This document shows positions 1 through 7,778 of a stretch of DNA of 64,000 bases, piece after piece (positions within the stretch are counted from its first letter, which is position 1; each line of letters starts with the position of its first letter). Under the pieces are notes generated by a model. The model saw nothing but the letters and a program-made list of their open reading frames with translations. It searched no databases and was not told the origin of the DNA. The translations under genes and the position numbers were made by a program. Origin of the DNA: JAJFFW01 sp038534195 (lineage in GTDB: Bacteria; Pseudomonadota; Alphaproteobacteria; Caulobacterales; Parvularculaceae); NCBI GenBank assembly GCA_038534195.1, contig JBCAXE010000013.1, forward strand, positions 1 to 64,000, in the 5' to 3' direction.

Positions 1-15
1 GATTGGGGGGCGATC

Positions 16-549
16 ATGCAGGCGTTTGGCTTCATCCGCCCCCTTGACGTTGACCGCGATGCGCCAGCCCTGCATCAGGTGTTCGGCGATGAGGAAAGCT
101 GCCGTTATCTTCCGCGCCCGGCGCAGAAAAGCGTTGAAGACACCGCGCAGCTTATCAAAGGCTGGTACGATCAGTGCCCGGACACTGAATGGGCGTTAAT
201 CGAAGAAGCGGACGGCCCCTGTCTCGGGCGCATCACCCTGATCCCGAGCGGCGACGGCGTTTTCGAGGCCGGGTGCGTGGTCGTTCCATCGGCGCGCGGA
301 CGCGGGCTCGCGCATAAGGGCCTCGGCGAAGCGATTGACTGGGTCTTCGAGCGAAAAAACGCGCGCCGGATATTCGCGGATATCGATCCGGACAATATCG
401 CGTCCATCAGAACATTTGAAAAGCTCGGCTTCCGCCGCGAAGGCCTCCACCGCGCCACCATGGAAACCCATATCGGCGTGCGAGATAGCGTCATTATGGG
501 CCTGATCAACACAGACCCAAGACCTTGGCGGTCAGAATCTGGCGCTTAG
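16..549 (+). CDS. GNAT family N-acetyltransferase (RimJ/RimL type)
   Basis: Probable acyl-CoA-dependent N-acetyltransferase of 177 residues, a normal length for one GNAT domain. The acetyl-CoA binding motif A is visible at about residues 87-106, with the RGRG pyrophosphate loop at 94-97. It is followed by a NIASIRTFEKLGFRREG segment at 127-143 that is typical of RimJ/RimL-like enzymes. The ATG is preceded by a run of six G that can serve as ribosome binding site. The stop overlaps by a few bases the stop of the convergent gene that follows. The substrate (ribosomal protein N-terminus, amino acid or small molecule) cannot be told from sequence. The gene lies 15 bases from the window edge, so its upstream partners are not visible. 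Confidence 0.9.
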   Translation: MQAFGFIRPLDVDRDAPALHQVFGDEESCRYLPRPAQKSVEDTAQLIKGWYDQCPDTEWALIEEADGPCLGRITLIPSGDGVFEAGCVVVPSARGRGLAHKGLGEAIDWVFERKNARRIFADIDPDNIASIRTFEKLGFRREGLHRATMETHIGVRDSVIMGLINTDPRPWRSESGA

Positions 550-1154
550 GCCTCTAATTGGTAACCAGCGCGCAAGGCCGCGACCGTCGATGGCGGCGTC
601 AGAAGGCGCGCGTGCGCTGGGCGCGGCGATTTGATTTCGGGACCATAGCCGTCCGGGCGCCATTTTTTATATCCGGCGCCGGTCACCAGCAGATACGCCG
701 TGTCGCCGACGGCGATCACGGCGCCGGCGGGCGGGGTTGCGTCGATGGGCCAGGTTCTTTTGGTGCGCGCATCCAGCCGTTCTTGATGGAGGACTGCATC
801 GATCTCGGCCGCTTTTGGGCGCGCGCCCAGTTCTTTCGCAGTCGCCCAAGCGTCCGCAAAGGCGTTGGCCGCGTCGCGGCGGCATTCGAAGCAGGGACGA
901 TGCCCGGCGGCCAGCGCGGTCGCTTCATCGAGAAAAAAGAGCTCCGTATACCCCGCGCCCATCACCGTGCGACGGCGCCCTTTGAACGACGTCTTGCAGG
1001 TGATCCACTGCTTTGACGCCCAGCGCCGGTTGAGGAGCGTCTTCGTCTCCGAGTCATGAAGCCGTCCGCCGCGATTGCCCATGAAGCGGCCGCGGTGTTT
1101 ATGCGCAACGATCTCGCCGAATGGCGTCACGCGATTTTGTAAAGGGCGGGTCAC
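546..1154 (-). CDS. Conserved protein of unknown function with a CxxC motif
   Basis: A soluble 202-residue protein with no signal peptide or membrane segment. I do not recognise a characterised family, although the segments RVTPFGEIVA, RGRFMGNRGG and AAGHRPCFECRR look like a conserved core, and my impression is that similar uncharacterised proteins are common in Alphaproteobacteria. The PCFEC pair of cysteines and nearby His and Arg residues could bind metal. The N-terminal half is rich in Arg and Lys. The start is GTG at 1154 with an AAGGAG ribosome binding site eight bases upstream on the minus strand, which is good evidence for this start. It is convergent with the GNAT gene and divergent from the EamA gene. 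Confidence 0.75.
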   Translation of the reverse strand: MTRPLQNRVTPFGEIVAHKHRGRFMGNRGGRLHDSETKTLLNRRWASKQWITCKTSFKGRRRTVMGAGYTELFFLDEATALAAGHRPCFECRRDAANAFADAWATAKELGARPKAAEIDAVLHQERLDARTKRTWPIDATPPAGAVIAVGDTAYLLVTGAGYKKWRPDGYGPEIKSPRPAHARLLTPPSTVAALRAGYQLEA

Positions 1155-1239
1155 TGCGCAGGCTCCTTGCGTCCGGGCGGCGGCGAGGGTTTACAAAGAG
1201 GCGATATCCGTAGCGGCGCGCGAAGGACTGGGGTCGCCA

Positions 1240-2094
1240 TTGTCTGCAAGCATTCCTCTTTTCCTTGGCGTCTTTTCCGCGATCACGGTGGCGCTCGCAA
1301 ATTTCTGCGTCAAGCGCGGCGGCGATGTCCTTACAACGCGCATGGTGATGTCGATTTGCGTTGCGTTAACTCTTGCGCCGTTCGCATTTTTCACGCCCCT
1401 GCCGCATGGTCTTTGGGGCGGCGTCATCATCGCTGTTGTCGTGCACTGGTTTTATCAGTTTGCGATGATCAAGGCGCTTCATCGGGGCGCGCTTTCGTTG
1501 GTCTTTCCGGTGATGCGCGGCGGCGCGCCGTTGCTCACGGCCGCGCTCGCTTACGTGGCCCTTAACGAAAGTCTGTCGCCATGGTCGATCGCGGGCCTCG
1601 TCATCGCCAGTATATCGATCATTGTCTTTGCGATTCCAACAGCCCAGACGGCATCGGCGAAATTGCTCGATGCGCAAGCTCTGGTATGGGCGCTGCTAAC
1701 GTCGGCGGGTATCGCTGCGTACTCGGTGGTTGATGCGCATGTGGCGCGCCAGGCGCCGAACGCGATGACCTTCGTCGTGTGGCTCTTTTTGTTCGATTGG
1801 ATCGGCGTCACTGTCGTCGCCTGCATTGCGCGGCGAGGGCGACTGTGGCGCAGCGTGCGCCCGCAATTGAAGAATGGCGCGATCGCAGGCGTCCTCGGCG
1901 CTTTTTCCTATGGCGCGGCGATCTTCGCCTTTACCATGACCGACACCGCGATCGTCACGGCGCTGCGTGAGACGTCTGTCGTCTTCGCCGCCTTGCTCGG
2001 CTGGGCGTTCCTCAAAGAAGGCTTTGGCCGCCGGCGCATTGCGGCCGCCGTCAGTCTCGCCGCCGGGCTAACGCTCATTCAAATCTATCAGTAG
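1240..2094 (+). CDS. EamA/DMT-family transporter
   Basis: Integral inner-membrane protein of the drug/metabolite transporter superfamily, made of two EamA repeats with about ten hydrophobic helices in total. The C-terminal half shows the typical FSYGAAIFAFTMTDTAIVTALRE stretch in parts, and the family-typical GWAFLKE segment precedes the last helix. An in-frame ATG exists at 1075, but that start would overlap head-to-head with the GTG-started gene on the other strand and adds a non-hydrophobic, Arg/Cys-rich leader. The TTG at 1240 gives 284 residues, the family's usual length, and leaves an 85-bp divergent promoter gap. An AAGGA element lies 12 bases before it. Substrate unknown; likely exporter of amino acids or small metabolites. 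Confidence 0.85.
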   Translation: MSASIPLFLGVFSAITVALANFCVKRGGDVLTTRMVMSICVALTLAPFAFFTPLPHGLWGGVIIAVVVHWFYQFAMIKALHRGALSLVFPVMRGGAPLLTAALAYVALNESLSPWSIAGLVIASISIIVFAIPTAQTASAKLLDAQALVWALLTSAGIAAYSVVDAHVARQAPNAMTFVVWLFLFDWIGVTVVACIARRGRLWRSVRPQLKNGAIAGVLGAFSYGAAIFAFTMTDTAIVTALRETSVVFAALLGWAFLKEGFGRRRIAAAVSLAAGLTLIQIYQ

Positions 2095-2101
2095 GCGGCT
2101 C

Positions 2102-4036
2102 TTACGGCTGCTGCGTTTCAATCCACGTGTCGATCCGCGCCTGCAGCACTTCCATGGGCATCGCGCCGGAGAGCAGAACCTCGTCGTGAAACGCTTTTAA
2201 ATCGAACGCATCGCCCAGATCGGCTTCCGCCTCGGCGCGCATCTCTTGAATACGCAGCATGCCGAGCTTGTAGGAACAGGCCTGCCCGGGGATTGCGGCG
2301 TAGCGCTCCACTTCGCGAGTGACCGACGCGCGGGTCTCGCCGGTGGCTTCAACCATATAGTCGATCGCCTGCTCGCGCGACCATTGCTTGGCGTGGAGGC
2401 CGGTGTCCACCACAAGGCGCGCGGCGCGGAATATCTCCGCTTGCAGACGACCGAGATCGCCGAGGGGATCGTCGTCATACATGCCCATTTCTTTCGCCAG
2501 CGCCTCGCCGTAAAGCGCCCACCCTTCGGAGAATTCCGAATAGCTTAAAATATTACGCATTAGCGGCATGTCCTCGATCGCCCGCTGCAGGGAAATCTGG
2601 AAATGATGGCCGGGAACCGCCTCATGATAGGTGAGCGTCGGTAAGCCCAGCTTCGGATTATCGGCGGTGTCTTTGAGATTGATCCAGTAAATGCCGGGCC
2701 GGTCGCCATCGAGAGATGGGCCGGAATAATATCCGCCCGGTGAGGAATCCTGCTCGTAGACGGGGATGCGTCTTACTTCCACCTTTTGCGCAGGCAACGT
2801 GCCGAAATAATCGGGCGCGACGGTCATGATACCGGCGACCATGGCGCGCAGACTCTCCAGCAATTCCTCGCGCCCCTCATCCGTATTCGGAAAGACGGCG
2901 CCCGGCCGCTCGGAAAGTTGCGCGAGGCGCTCGTCGATACCGCCTTCTTCAAGACCTTGCGCTTTCAGGATCGCGTCCATTTCCGCGGTAATGCGGGCAA
3001 CTTCCGAAAGGCCAATTTCATGGATTTCATCGCCGGACATGCCCCCGCCGCCATAGGCGTCAAGCGCCATCTGGTAGAATGCCTCGCCCTCCGGCCCGAG
3101 GCGCCAGACGCCGGCGTCGGACCCGGCCTGCGCGAGTAACGGTTCCAGCGCAGCGCTGAGGCGTTGATAGGCAGGATAGACCGTCTGCTCCACGAGATCG
3201 GCGGCGCGCGCCGTATAATTTGCGCGCTCGTCCGCCGTCAATCCGTCGATCGCCGCGCTTTTCTCCGCGAGGGTCGTCACCAGCGGATGGTTTTGCGGCG
3301 CCGGGGCGATAAAGGCGGCGATGCCCGTCATGGCGCCTTCAATGGCGAAATAGGGCGGCGTGACGCCAGCAGAGGCGTCGGTGGTGACCGTTTCAATGAT
3401 TTCGTCAAAGGCCGGCCCAAACGCTTCCAGCCGCGTAAGATAAGCGTCAATACCTTCTCGGGTTTCAAGCGGGTGTTGGGTTTGCATCAGCCGCGGCAAT
3501 ACAATGTGCGGACCGGTCAACTGCGTCACGAGATAGGGCGAGATCGCCCAGGTGGCGCCCACTTGCGGGACGGCGCCGCCCGCAGGGCTCGCGCCCCCGA
3601 AGGAAAAAGCGTTGCGCCGCGCCGCCATTTCGTAGGCGTTTTTCAAGACGTCATAGGTGGCCGCCGCCGTGCCGGTTAACGCGCCCCGGTCGTGGCTTCG
3701 CAGCTCCTGCAGGAAGGCTTCATTCAACTGGCGCATTTCCTCTTGCGCCGCAAACCCGTATCCCGCGAGCCGCGTGTTGTAGCCGGCGCCGGCCACAGCT
3801 TCCGGCGCGCCCAGTTGCGTCGCAGCCTCCGGATAGGCTTTCAAATAGGCGCCCGCATGGCGTGCGGCCATTTCTAGAAACGCCGCAGACGGATCAACTT
3901 TCTCAGACGATGCGTTTTGTGCGGCGGGCGCCGGTTGCTCAGCGGTGACCGCCGGTTCTTCGCCGCAGGCGTTGAGACAAAGCGCAGCGGCGCTTATGAG
4001 CGCAATGGCGCGGAACCTAATTTTTAGCATTTCCAT
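2102..4036 (-). CDS. DUF885 family lipoprotein, putative zinc peptidase
   Basis: An exported lipoprotein of 644 residues: a hydrophobic signal ends in a lipobox LNAC, so the mature protein should start at cysteine and sit in the outer membrane or periplasm. It belongs to the DUF885 family. The putative zinc site HEAVPGH is at about residues 471-477, followed by a SEGWALYGE segment that would supply a further acidic ligand, so a metallopeptidase activity is likely but unproven for the family. An upstream in-frame start at 4132 exists, but the ATG at 4036 has a GAGG element at proper distance. It also begins the signal peptide, and it leaves the pnp terminator (4131-4160) outside the coding region. 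The stop lies 7 bp from that of the convergent EamA gene. Confidence 0.88.
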   Translation of the reverse strand: MEMLKIRFRAIALISAAALCLNACGEEPAVTAEQPAPAAQNASSEKVDPSAAFLEMAARHAGAYLKAYPEAATQLGAPEAVAGAGYNTRLAGYGFAAQEEMRQLNEAFLQELRSHDRGALTGTAAATYDVLKNAYEMAARRNAFSFGGASPAGGAVPQVGATWAISPYLVTQLTGPHIVLPRLMQTQHPLETREGIDAYLTRLEAFGPAFDEIIETVTTDASAGVTPPYFAIEGAMTGIAAFIAPAPQNHPLVTTLAEKSAAIDGLTADERANYTARAADLVEQTVYPAYQRLSAALEPLLAQAGSDAGVWRLGPEGEAFYQMALDAYGGGGMSGDEIHEIGLSEVARITAEMDAILKAQGLEEGGIDERLAQLSERPGAVFPNTDEGREELLESLRAMVAGIMTVAPDYFGTLPAQKVEVRRIPVYEQDSSPGGYYSGPSLDGDRPGIYWINLKDTADNPKLGLPTLTYHEAVPGHHFQISLQRAIEDMPLMRNILSYSEFSEGWALYGEALAKEMGMYDDDPLGDLGRLQAEIFRAARLVVDTGLHAKQWSREQAIDYMVEATGETRASVTREVERYAAIPGQACSYKLGMLRIQEMRAEAEADLGDAFDLKAFHDEVLLSGAMPMEVLQARIDTWIETQQP

Positions 4037-4130
4037 TTCGAGCCCTCTTTCGGCTTGGATTATTGACTTCATCATACTGCGCGCTGGCGCGGCGCGCGCG
4101 CCGCTGAGGCAAATTTTGCAATGGCGTTGC

Positions 4131-4160
4131 AAAAAGGCCCCGCTTTTGGAAACGGGGCCT
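4131..4160 (-). terminator. Rho-independent terminator of pnp
   Basis: On the minus strand a seven-base stem GGCCCCG / CGGGGCC with an 11-base loop is flanked by AA before it and TTTTT after it. It stands 46 bases after the pnp stop codon and before the DUF885 start at 4036. The position fits termination of pnp and separates it from the lipoprotein gene. Confidence 0.85.
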
Positions 4161-4205
4161 TCACGCTGCGAATGATCTGCGGCGATCTCGATTTTTATGC
4201 GCAGA

Positions 4206-6335
4206 CTAGCTGTCCGCTTTTTCTTCTTTCGGAATTTCCTTGCCGGTCTCCTGATCGACGACTTTCATGGAAAGACGCACTTTCCCGCGGTCGTCAAAGC
4301 CAAGGAGCTTGACCCAAACCTCGTCGCCTTCCTTGACGACGTCGGTGGTTTTTTCCGGACGGCCGTCATTCAATTGCGAGATATGGACAAGGCCGTCGCG
4401 GGCGCCGAAGAAATTGACGAATGCGCCGAAGTCCATGGTTTTCACCACTTTGCCTTTGTAGATCTCACCGACTTCCGGTTCGGCCACAATGGAATGAATC
4501 CATTTGCGCGCGGCTTCGATCGATTCCTTGTCGCTGGAGGCAATCTTGATGAGGCCCTCATCGTCAATGTTCACCTTGGCGCCGGTCTCCTCGACGATCT
4601 GGCGAATGACCTTACCGCCGGTTCCGATCACTTCGCGAATTTTATCCGTGGCGATCTGCATCGTCTCAATGCGCGGGGCGTATTCACCGAGATCGCCGCG
4701 CGCATTGTCGAGGGCTTTCGCCATCTCGCCGAGAATATGCATGCGGCCGTCTTTCGCCTGGGCGAGCGCCTGGCGCATGATTTCCTCGGTGATGCCGGCG
4801 ATCTTGATATCCATCTGCAGAGACGTGACGCCCGCTTCCGACCCGGCGACCTTAAAGTCCATATCGCCGAGATGGTCCTCGTCGCCGAGGATATCGGAAA
4901 GAACGGCGAACCGTTCGCCTTCCAGAATGAGGCCCATGGCGATGCCGGCCACCGGGCGTTTTACGGGAACGCCGGCGTCCATCATGGCAAGCGATGAGCC
5001 GCAAACGGTCGCCATGGAAGACGAGCCGTTGGACTCAGTGATCTCTGATACAAGCCGGATCACATACGGGAATTCCTCCTGAGACGGAAGAACGGCCCGC
5101 ACCGCGCGCCAGGCGAGTTTGCCGTGGCCGATTTCACGGCGTCCTGTGCCGCCCATGCGGCCTACTTCGCCGACCGAATAGGGCGGGAAATTGTAGTGCA
5201 GCATAAACGATTCACGATAGGTGCCTGCAAGGCTGTCGATGAATTGCTCATCTTCCCCGGTGCCGAGCGTCGCCACCACGAGCGCTTGCGTTTCACCGCG
5301 CGTGAAGAGAGATGAGCCGTGCGTGCGAGGCAGAACGCCTGCTTCGGCCACAATCGGGCGCACCGTTTTAGTGTCGCGGCCGTCGATGCGCTCGCCTGTG
5401 TCGAGAATGCCGCCGCGGACAATGTCGGACTCAATGCTCTTGAAAAGGCCGGCGACCACCGCTTTGTCGAGTGCGTCTTCGGCTTCTTCATCGCAAAGCG
5501 CTTCGACGGCTTTGTTTTTCGCCTCGTTGATTTTTTCAACGCGGGTCTGCTTGATGCGCTCCTGATACGCTGCTTTTACGTCAGCTTCCACAAGGTCTCG
5601 CACCTTGCCTGCGTGGGCGGAGTGGTCCGGAGGAGTGAAGTCCCACGGCTCCTTGGCGCTGTCTTCTGCGAAATCGATAATGAAGTTGATCGCTTCCTTG
5701 GCGGCCGCGTGGCCCGCCATGACGGCGCCGAGCATCACGTCTTCGGAAAGTTCCTTCGCCTCGGATTCCACCATCATCACGGCGTCGCTGGTGCCCGCCA
5801 TAACGAGGTCGAGGTCGCTTTCAGGAAGCTCTTCGATCGTCGGGTTGATCAGATATTCACCGTCTTTGTAGCCGACGCGCGCCGCGCCAATGGGGCCGAG
5901 GAACGGAATGCCGGAGACTGTCAACGCCGCTGAAACAGCGATCATCGCGACGACGTCCGGGTCGTTTTCGAGGTCATGGGACAGGACTTGCGCCACCACC
6001 AGCACTTCGTTTTTGAACCCTTTGGCGAAGAGCGGGCGGATCGGGCGGTCGATGAGGCGCGAGGTGAGCGTCTCTTTTTCCGTAGGCCGACCTTCGCGCT
6101 TAAAGTATCCGCCGGGCACGCGGCCTGCGGCGTAAAATTTTTCCTGATAGTGAACCGTCAGGGGGAAGAAATCGAAAGCCGGGTTGGCTTCTTTCGCGCC
6201 GACGACGGTCGCCAGCACGGTGGTATCGCCATAGGTGGCGAGAACAGCGCCGTCGGCCTGGCGCGCCACGCGGCCCGTTTCAAGCGTCAGCGTGCGTCCG
6301 CCCCATTGCATCGATTTTTTCGTAATATCAAACAT
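4206..6335 (-). CDS. pnp: Polyribonucleotide nucleotidyltransferase (PNPase)
   Basis: 3'-to-5' phosphorolytic exoribonuclease of RNA turnover, a degradosome-type trimeric enzyme in the cytoplasm. The 709 residues show the full family layout: a first RNase PH domain starting at MFDITKK, a helical linker (about 230-310), a second catalytic RNase PH domain with the RRREIGHGKLA-type and FPYVIRLVSE segments, a KH domain at about 550-615 (REVIGTGGKVI) and an S1 domain at about 620-690 (GKVVKTMDFGAFVNF). The start is the ATG at 6335, not the longer in-frame start at 6380, because family alignments begin with MFDI. A strong terminator follows. Pnp normally lies directly after rpsO; here a dehydrogenase gene with its own terminator lies between, so pnp probably has its own promoter. 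Confidence 0.98.
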   Translation of the reverse strand: MFDITKKSMQWGGRTLTLETGRVARQADGAVLATYGDTTVLATVVGAKEANPAFDFFPLTVHYQEKFYAAGRVPGGYFKREGRPTEKETLTSRLIDRPIRPLFAKGFKNEVLVVAQVLSHDLENDPDVVAMIAVSAALTVSGIPFLGPIGAARVGYKDGEYLINPTIEELPESDLDLVMAGTSDAVMMVESEAKELSEDVMLGAVMAGHAAAKEAINFIIDFAEDSAKEPWDFTPPDHSAHAGKVRDLVEADVKAAYQERIKQTRVEKINEAKNKAVEALCDEEAEDALDKAVVAGLFKSIESDIVRGGILDTGERIDGRDTKTVRPIVAEAGVLPRTHGSSLFTRGETQALVVATLGTGEDEQFIDSLAGTYRESFMLHYNFPPYSVGEVGRMGGTGRREIGHGKLAWRAVRAVLPSQEEFPYVIRLVSEITESNGSSSMATVCGSSLAMMDAGVPVKRPVAGIAMGLILEGERFAVLSDILGDEDHLGDMDFKVAGSEAGVTSLQMDIKIAGITEEIMRQALAQAKDGRMHILGEMAKALDNARGDLGEYAPRIETMQIATDKIREVIGTGGKVIRQIVEETGAKVNIDDEGLIKIASSDKESIEAARKWIHSIVAEPEVGEIYKGKVVKTMDFGAFVNFFGARDGLVHISQLNDGRPEKTTDVVKEGDEVWVKLLGFDDRGKVRLSMKVVDQETGKEIPKEEKADS

Positions 6336-6429
6336 ATCGTTTCTTCTTTCATGTCCGCCCCGCAAGGCGGCTTTCGTCAAAATCGCGCTTCGCCGGATTG
6401 CAAAACGCGTCGTTTAACAGCGCCATATA

Positions 6430-6456
6430 AAAACGCCGCCCGTTCGGAGCGGCGTT
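6430..6456 (-). terminator. Rho-independent terminator of the SDR gene
   Basis: Read on the minus strand, an eight-base perfect stem AACGCCGC / GCGGCGTT with a nine-base loop is followed by TTTAT. It begins a few bases after the TAA of the dehydrogenase gene and ends about 95 bases before pnp, which makes pnp transcriptionally separate from the gene before it. Confidence 0.8.
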
Positions 6457-6460
6457 CTGA

Positions 6461-7249
6461 TTATCGCGGCTGCATTCTGATGGCGCCGTCCAGTCGGAGC
6501 GTTTCGCCATTGATCATGGTGTTTCGGCATATCTCCAGAGCGAGGGAGGCATATTCTTCGGGTTTGCCGAGCCGTTTAGGAAAAGGGACCATCGCCCCCA
6601 GCGCGTCCTGCACTTTCTGGTCCATGCCCGCCATCATCGGCGTCCAGAAGATGCCGGGCGCAATCGTATTGCAACGCACGCCTGCGTTCATGAGATCGCG
6701 GGCGACCGGCAAGGTCATGCCGACGACGCCGCCCTTGGAAGCGGAATAGGCCGCCTGGCCGATCTGCCCTTCGAAAGCGGCCACGGACGCCGTGTTGATA
6801 ATAACGCCGCGTTCGCCGTCTTCCATCGGATCGAGCTTTTCAACTTCTTCAGTGAACAGACGAATGCAGTTAAAAGTGCCGATGAGATTGACGTCGATGA
6901 CCTTGCGGAAGGCGTCAAGCGAATGAACGACGCGCGGGCCGTCCGGGTTGTTGCGGTCTTTATTGCCGCTGACTTTTTGTCCGATCGCGATGCCGGCGCA
7001 GTTAACGAGAATGCGCGGCGCGCCGATCGCGGATACGGTCTTGGCGAGGGCTGCTTTGGCGCTTTCTTCGCTCGCCACATCCACTTTGCAGAAAACGCCG
7101 CCGAGTTTTTTCGCCAGCGCTTCGCCTTTTTCTTCGTTGAGATCCCAGAGCGCGACCTTCACGCCCGCTTCGCTTAAGGCTTCGGCGGTGGCGCCGCCTA
7201 AGCCCGAGGCGCCGCCGGTAATGATGGCTGAATGACCGGAAAGTTTCAT
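6461..7249 (-). CDS. Short-chain dehydrogenase/reductase, 3-hydroxyacyl-CoA dehydrogenase-like
   Basis: NAD(P)-dependent oxidoreductase with a complete classical SDR core of 262 residues. Visible are the TGGASGLG dinucleotide-binding motif near residue 11, the NCAG motif, the catalytic Ser in NTASVA and the YSASK pair near residue 165. The long insertion after NCAG and the overall sequence resemble human HSD17B10-type 3-hydroxyacyl-CoA dehydrogenases, so a role in beta-oxidation of short or branched acyl-CoAs is plausible. An AAGGG element lies ten bases before the ATG. It is placed between rpsO and pnp, an unusual site, with its own terminator after it. I cannot exclude another keto/hydroxy substrate. 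Confidence 0.92.
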   Translation of the reverse strand: MKLSGHSAIITGGASGLGGATAEALSEAGVKVALWDLNEEKGEALAKKLGGVFCKVDVASEESAKAALAKTVSAIGAPRILVNCAGIAIGQKVSGNKDRNNPDGPRVVHSLDAFRKVIDVNLIGTFNCIRLFTEEVEKLDPMEDGERGVIINTASVAAFEGQIGQAAYSASKGGVVGMTLPVARDLMNAGVRCNTIAPGIFWTPMMAGMDQKVQDALGAMVPFPKRLGKPEEYASLALEICRNTMINGETLRLDGAIRMQPR

Positions 7250-7322
7250 GAGCGATACCCTTTCATCATGATCGTCCGCCGGATTGCGAGCGACCTCGTC
7301 AAAAGCGCGCCGGAAAAATGCC

Positions 7323-7338
7323 AGCGCGCAGGCGCGCT
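7323..7338 (-). terminator. Possible weak terminator of rpsO
   Basis: On the minus strand, starting at the base after the rpsO stop codon, a six-base G/C stem AGCGCG / CGCGCT with a four-base loop is followed after GGCA by five T. The hairpin is short and the T-run is displaced, so it may only attenuate transcription into the dehydrogenase gene. Confidence 0.4.
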
Positions 7339-7608
7339 TTAACGGCGCAGGCCGAGGCGTTCGATCAGCGATTGATACCGCGCAACGTCCTTGCCCTTCA
7401 CGTAATCGAGAAGGCGGCGGCGCTGGGAGACCATTTTCAGGAGTCCGCGCCGGGAGTGATTATCTTTCTTGTGGCCTTTGAAATGTTCGGTGAGGTTTGA
7501 GATGCGTTCTGACAGAATCGCGACCTGGACCTCCGGCGAGCCTGTGTCACCGTCTTTTGTTCCATATTCTTTGATAAGCGCAGCCTTACGCTCGGGCGCA
7601 ATAGACAT
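7339..7608 (-). CDS. rpsO: 30S ribosomal protein S15
   Basis: Primary 16S rRNA-binding protein of the small ribosomal subunit. The 89 residues are the standard length and show the family signature: GDTGSPEVQVAILSERI near residues 20-37, followed by HFKGHKKDNHSRRGLL and RRRLLDYVK. GGAGAAA seven bases before the ATG is a good ribosome binding site. In most proteobacteria rpsO sits between truB and pnp; here both neighbours are displaced, truB by a 4-kb opposite-strand cassette and pnp by a dehydrogenase gene. A 170-bp gap before the divergent permease gene should hold the rpsO promoter and leader. Confidence 0.98.
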   Translation of the reverse strand: MSIAPERKAALIKEYGTKDGDTGSPEVQVAILSERISNLTEHFKGHKKDNHSRRGLLKMVSQRRRLLDYVKGKDVARYQSLIERLGLRR

Positions 7609-7778
7609 ATCATTTCTCCGCGGCGTCCCCTGACAATAATGGCCCCGCCAGGACGCCGTCCAGCGAGGTCAGGTCTTGATCGGCGGTGTATGAGCGAAAA
7701 GCCGCGTGATTGCAAGGGAAGTTTTGCGCGCGCCCGCGCCCGTTTGTGTCTTTGGTTTCAGGCGCCTAGGGTGCGCCG

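Noticed and set aside
1075..1239. Longer N-terminus for the EamA transporter
   Set aside because: It would overlap head-to-head with a GTG-started gene that has an AAGGAG site, and the added residues are not hydrophobic.
4037..4132. Longer N-terminus for the DUF885 lipoprotein
   Set aside because: It would put a second segment in front of the signal peptide and overlap the pnp terminator; the ATG at 4036 has a ribosome binding site.
5976..6749. 257-codon plus-strand open frame across the 5' ends of pnp
   Set aside because: It is antisense to pnp and its terminator region; composition follows the reverse of pnp codons and no ribosome binding site or known domain is present.
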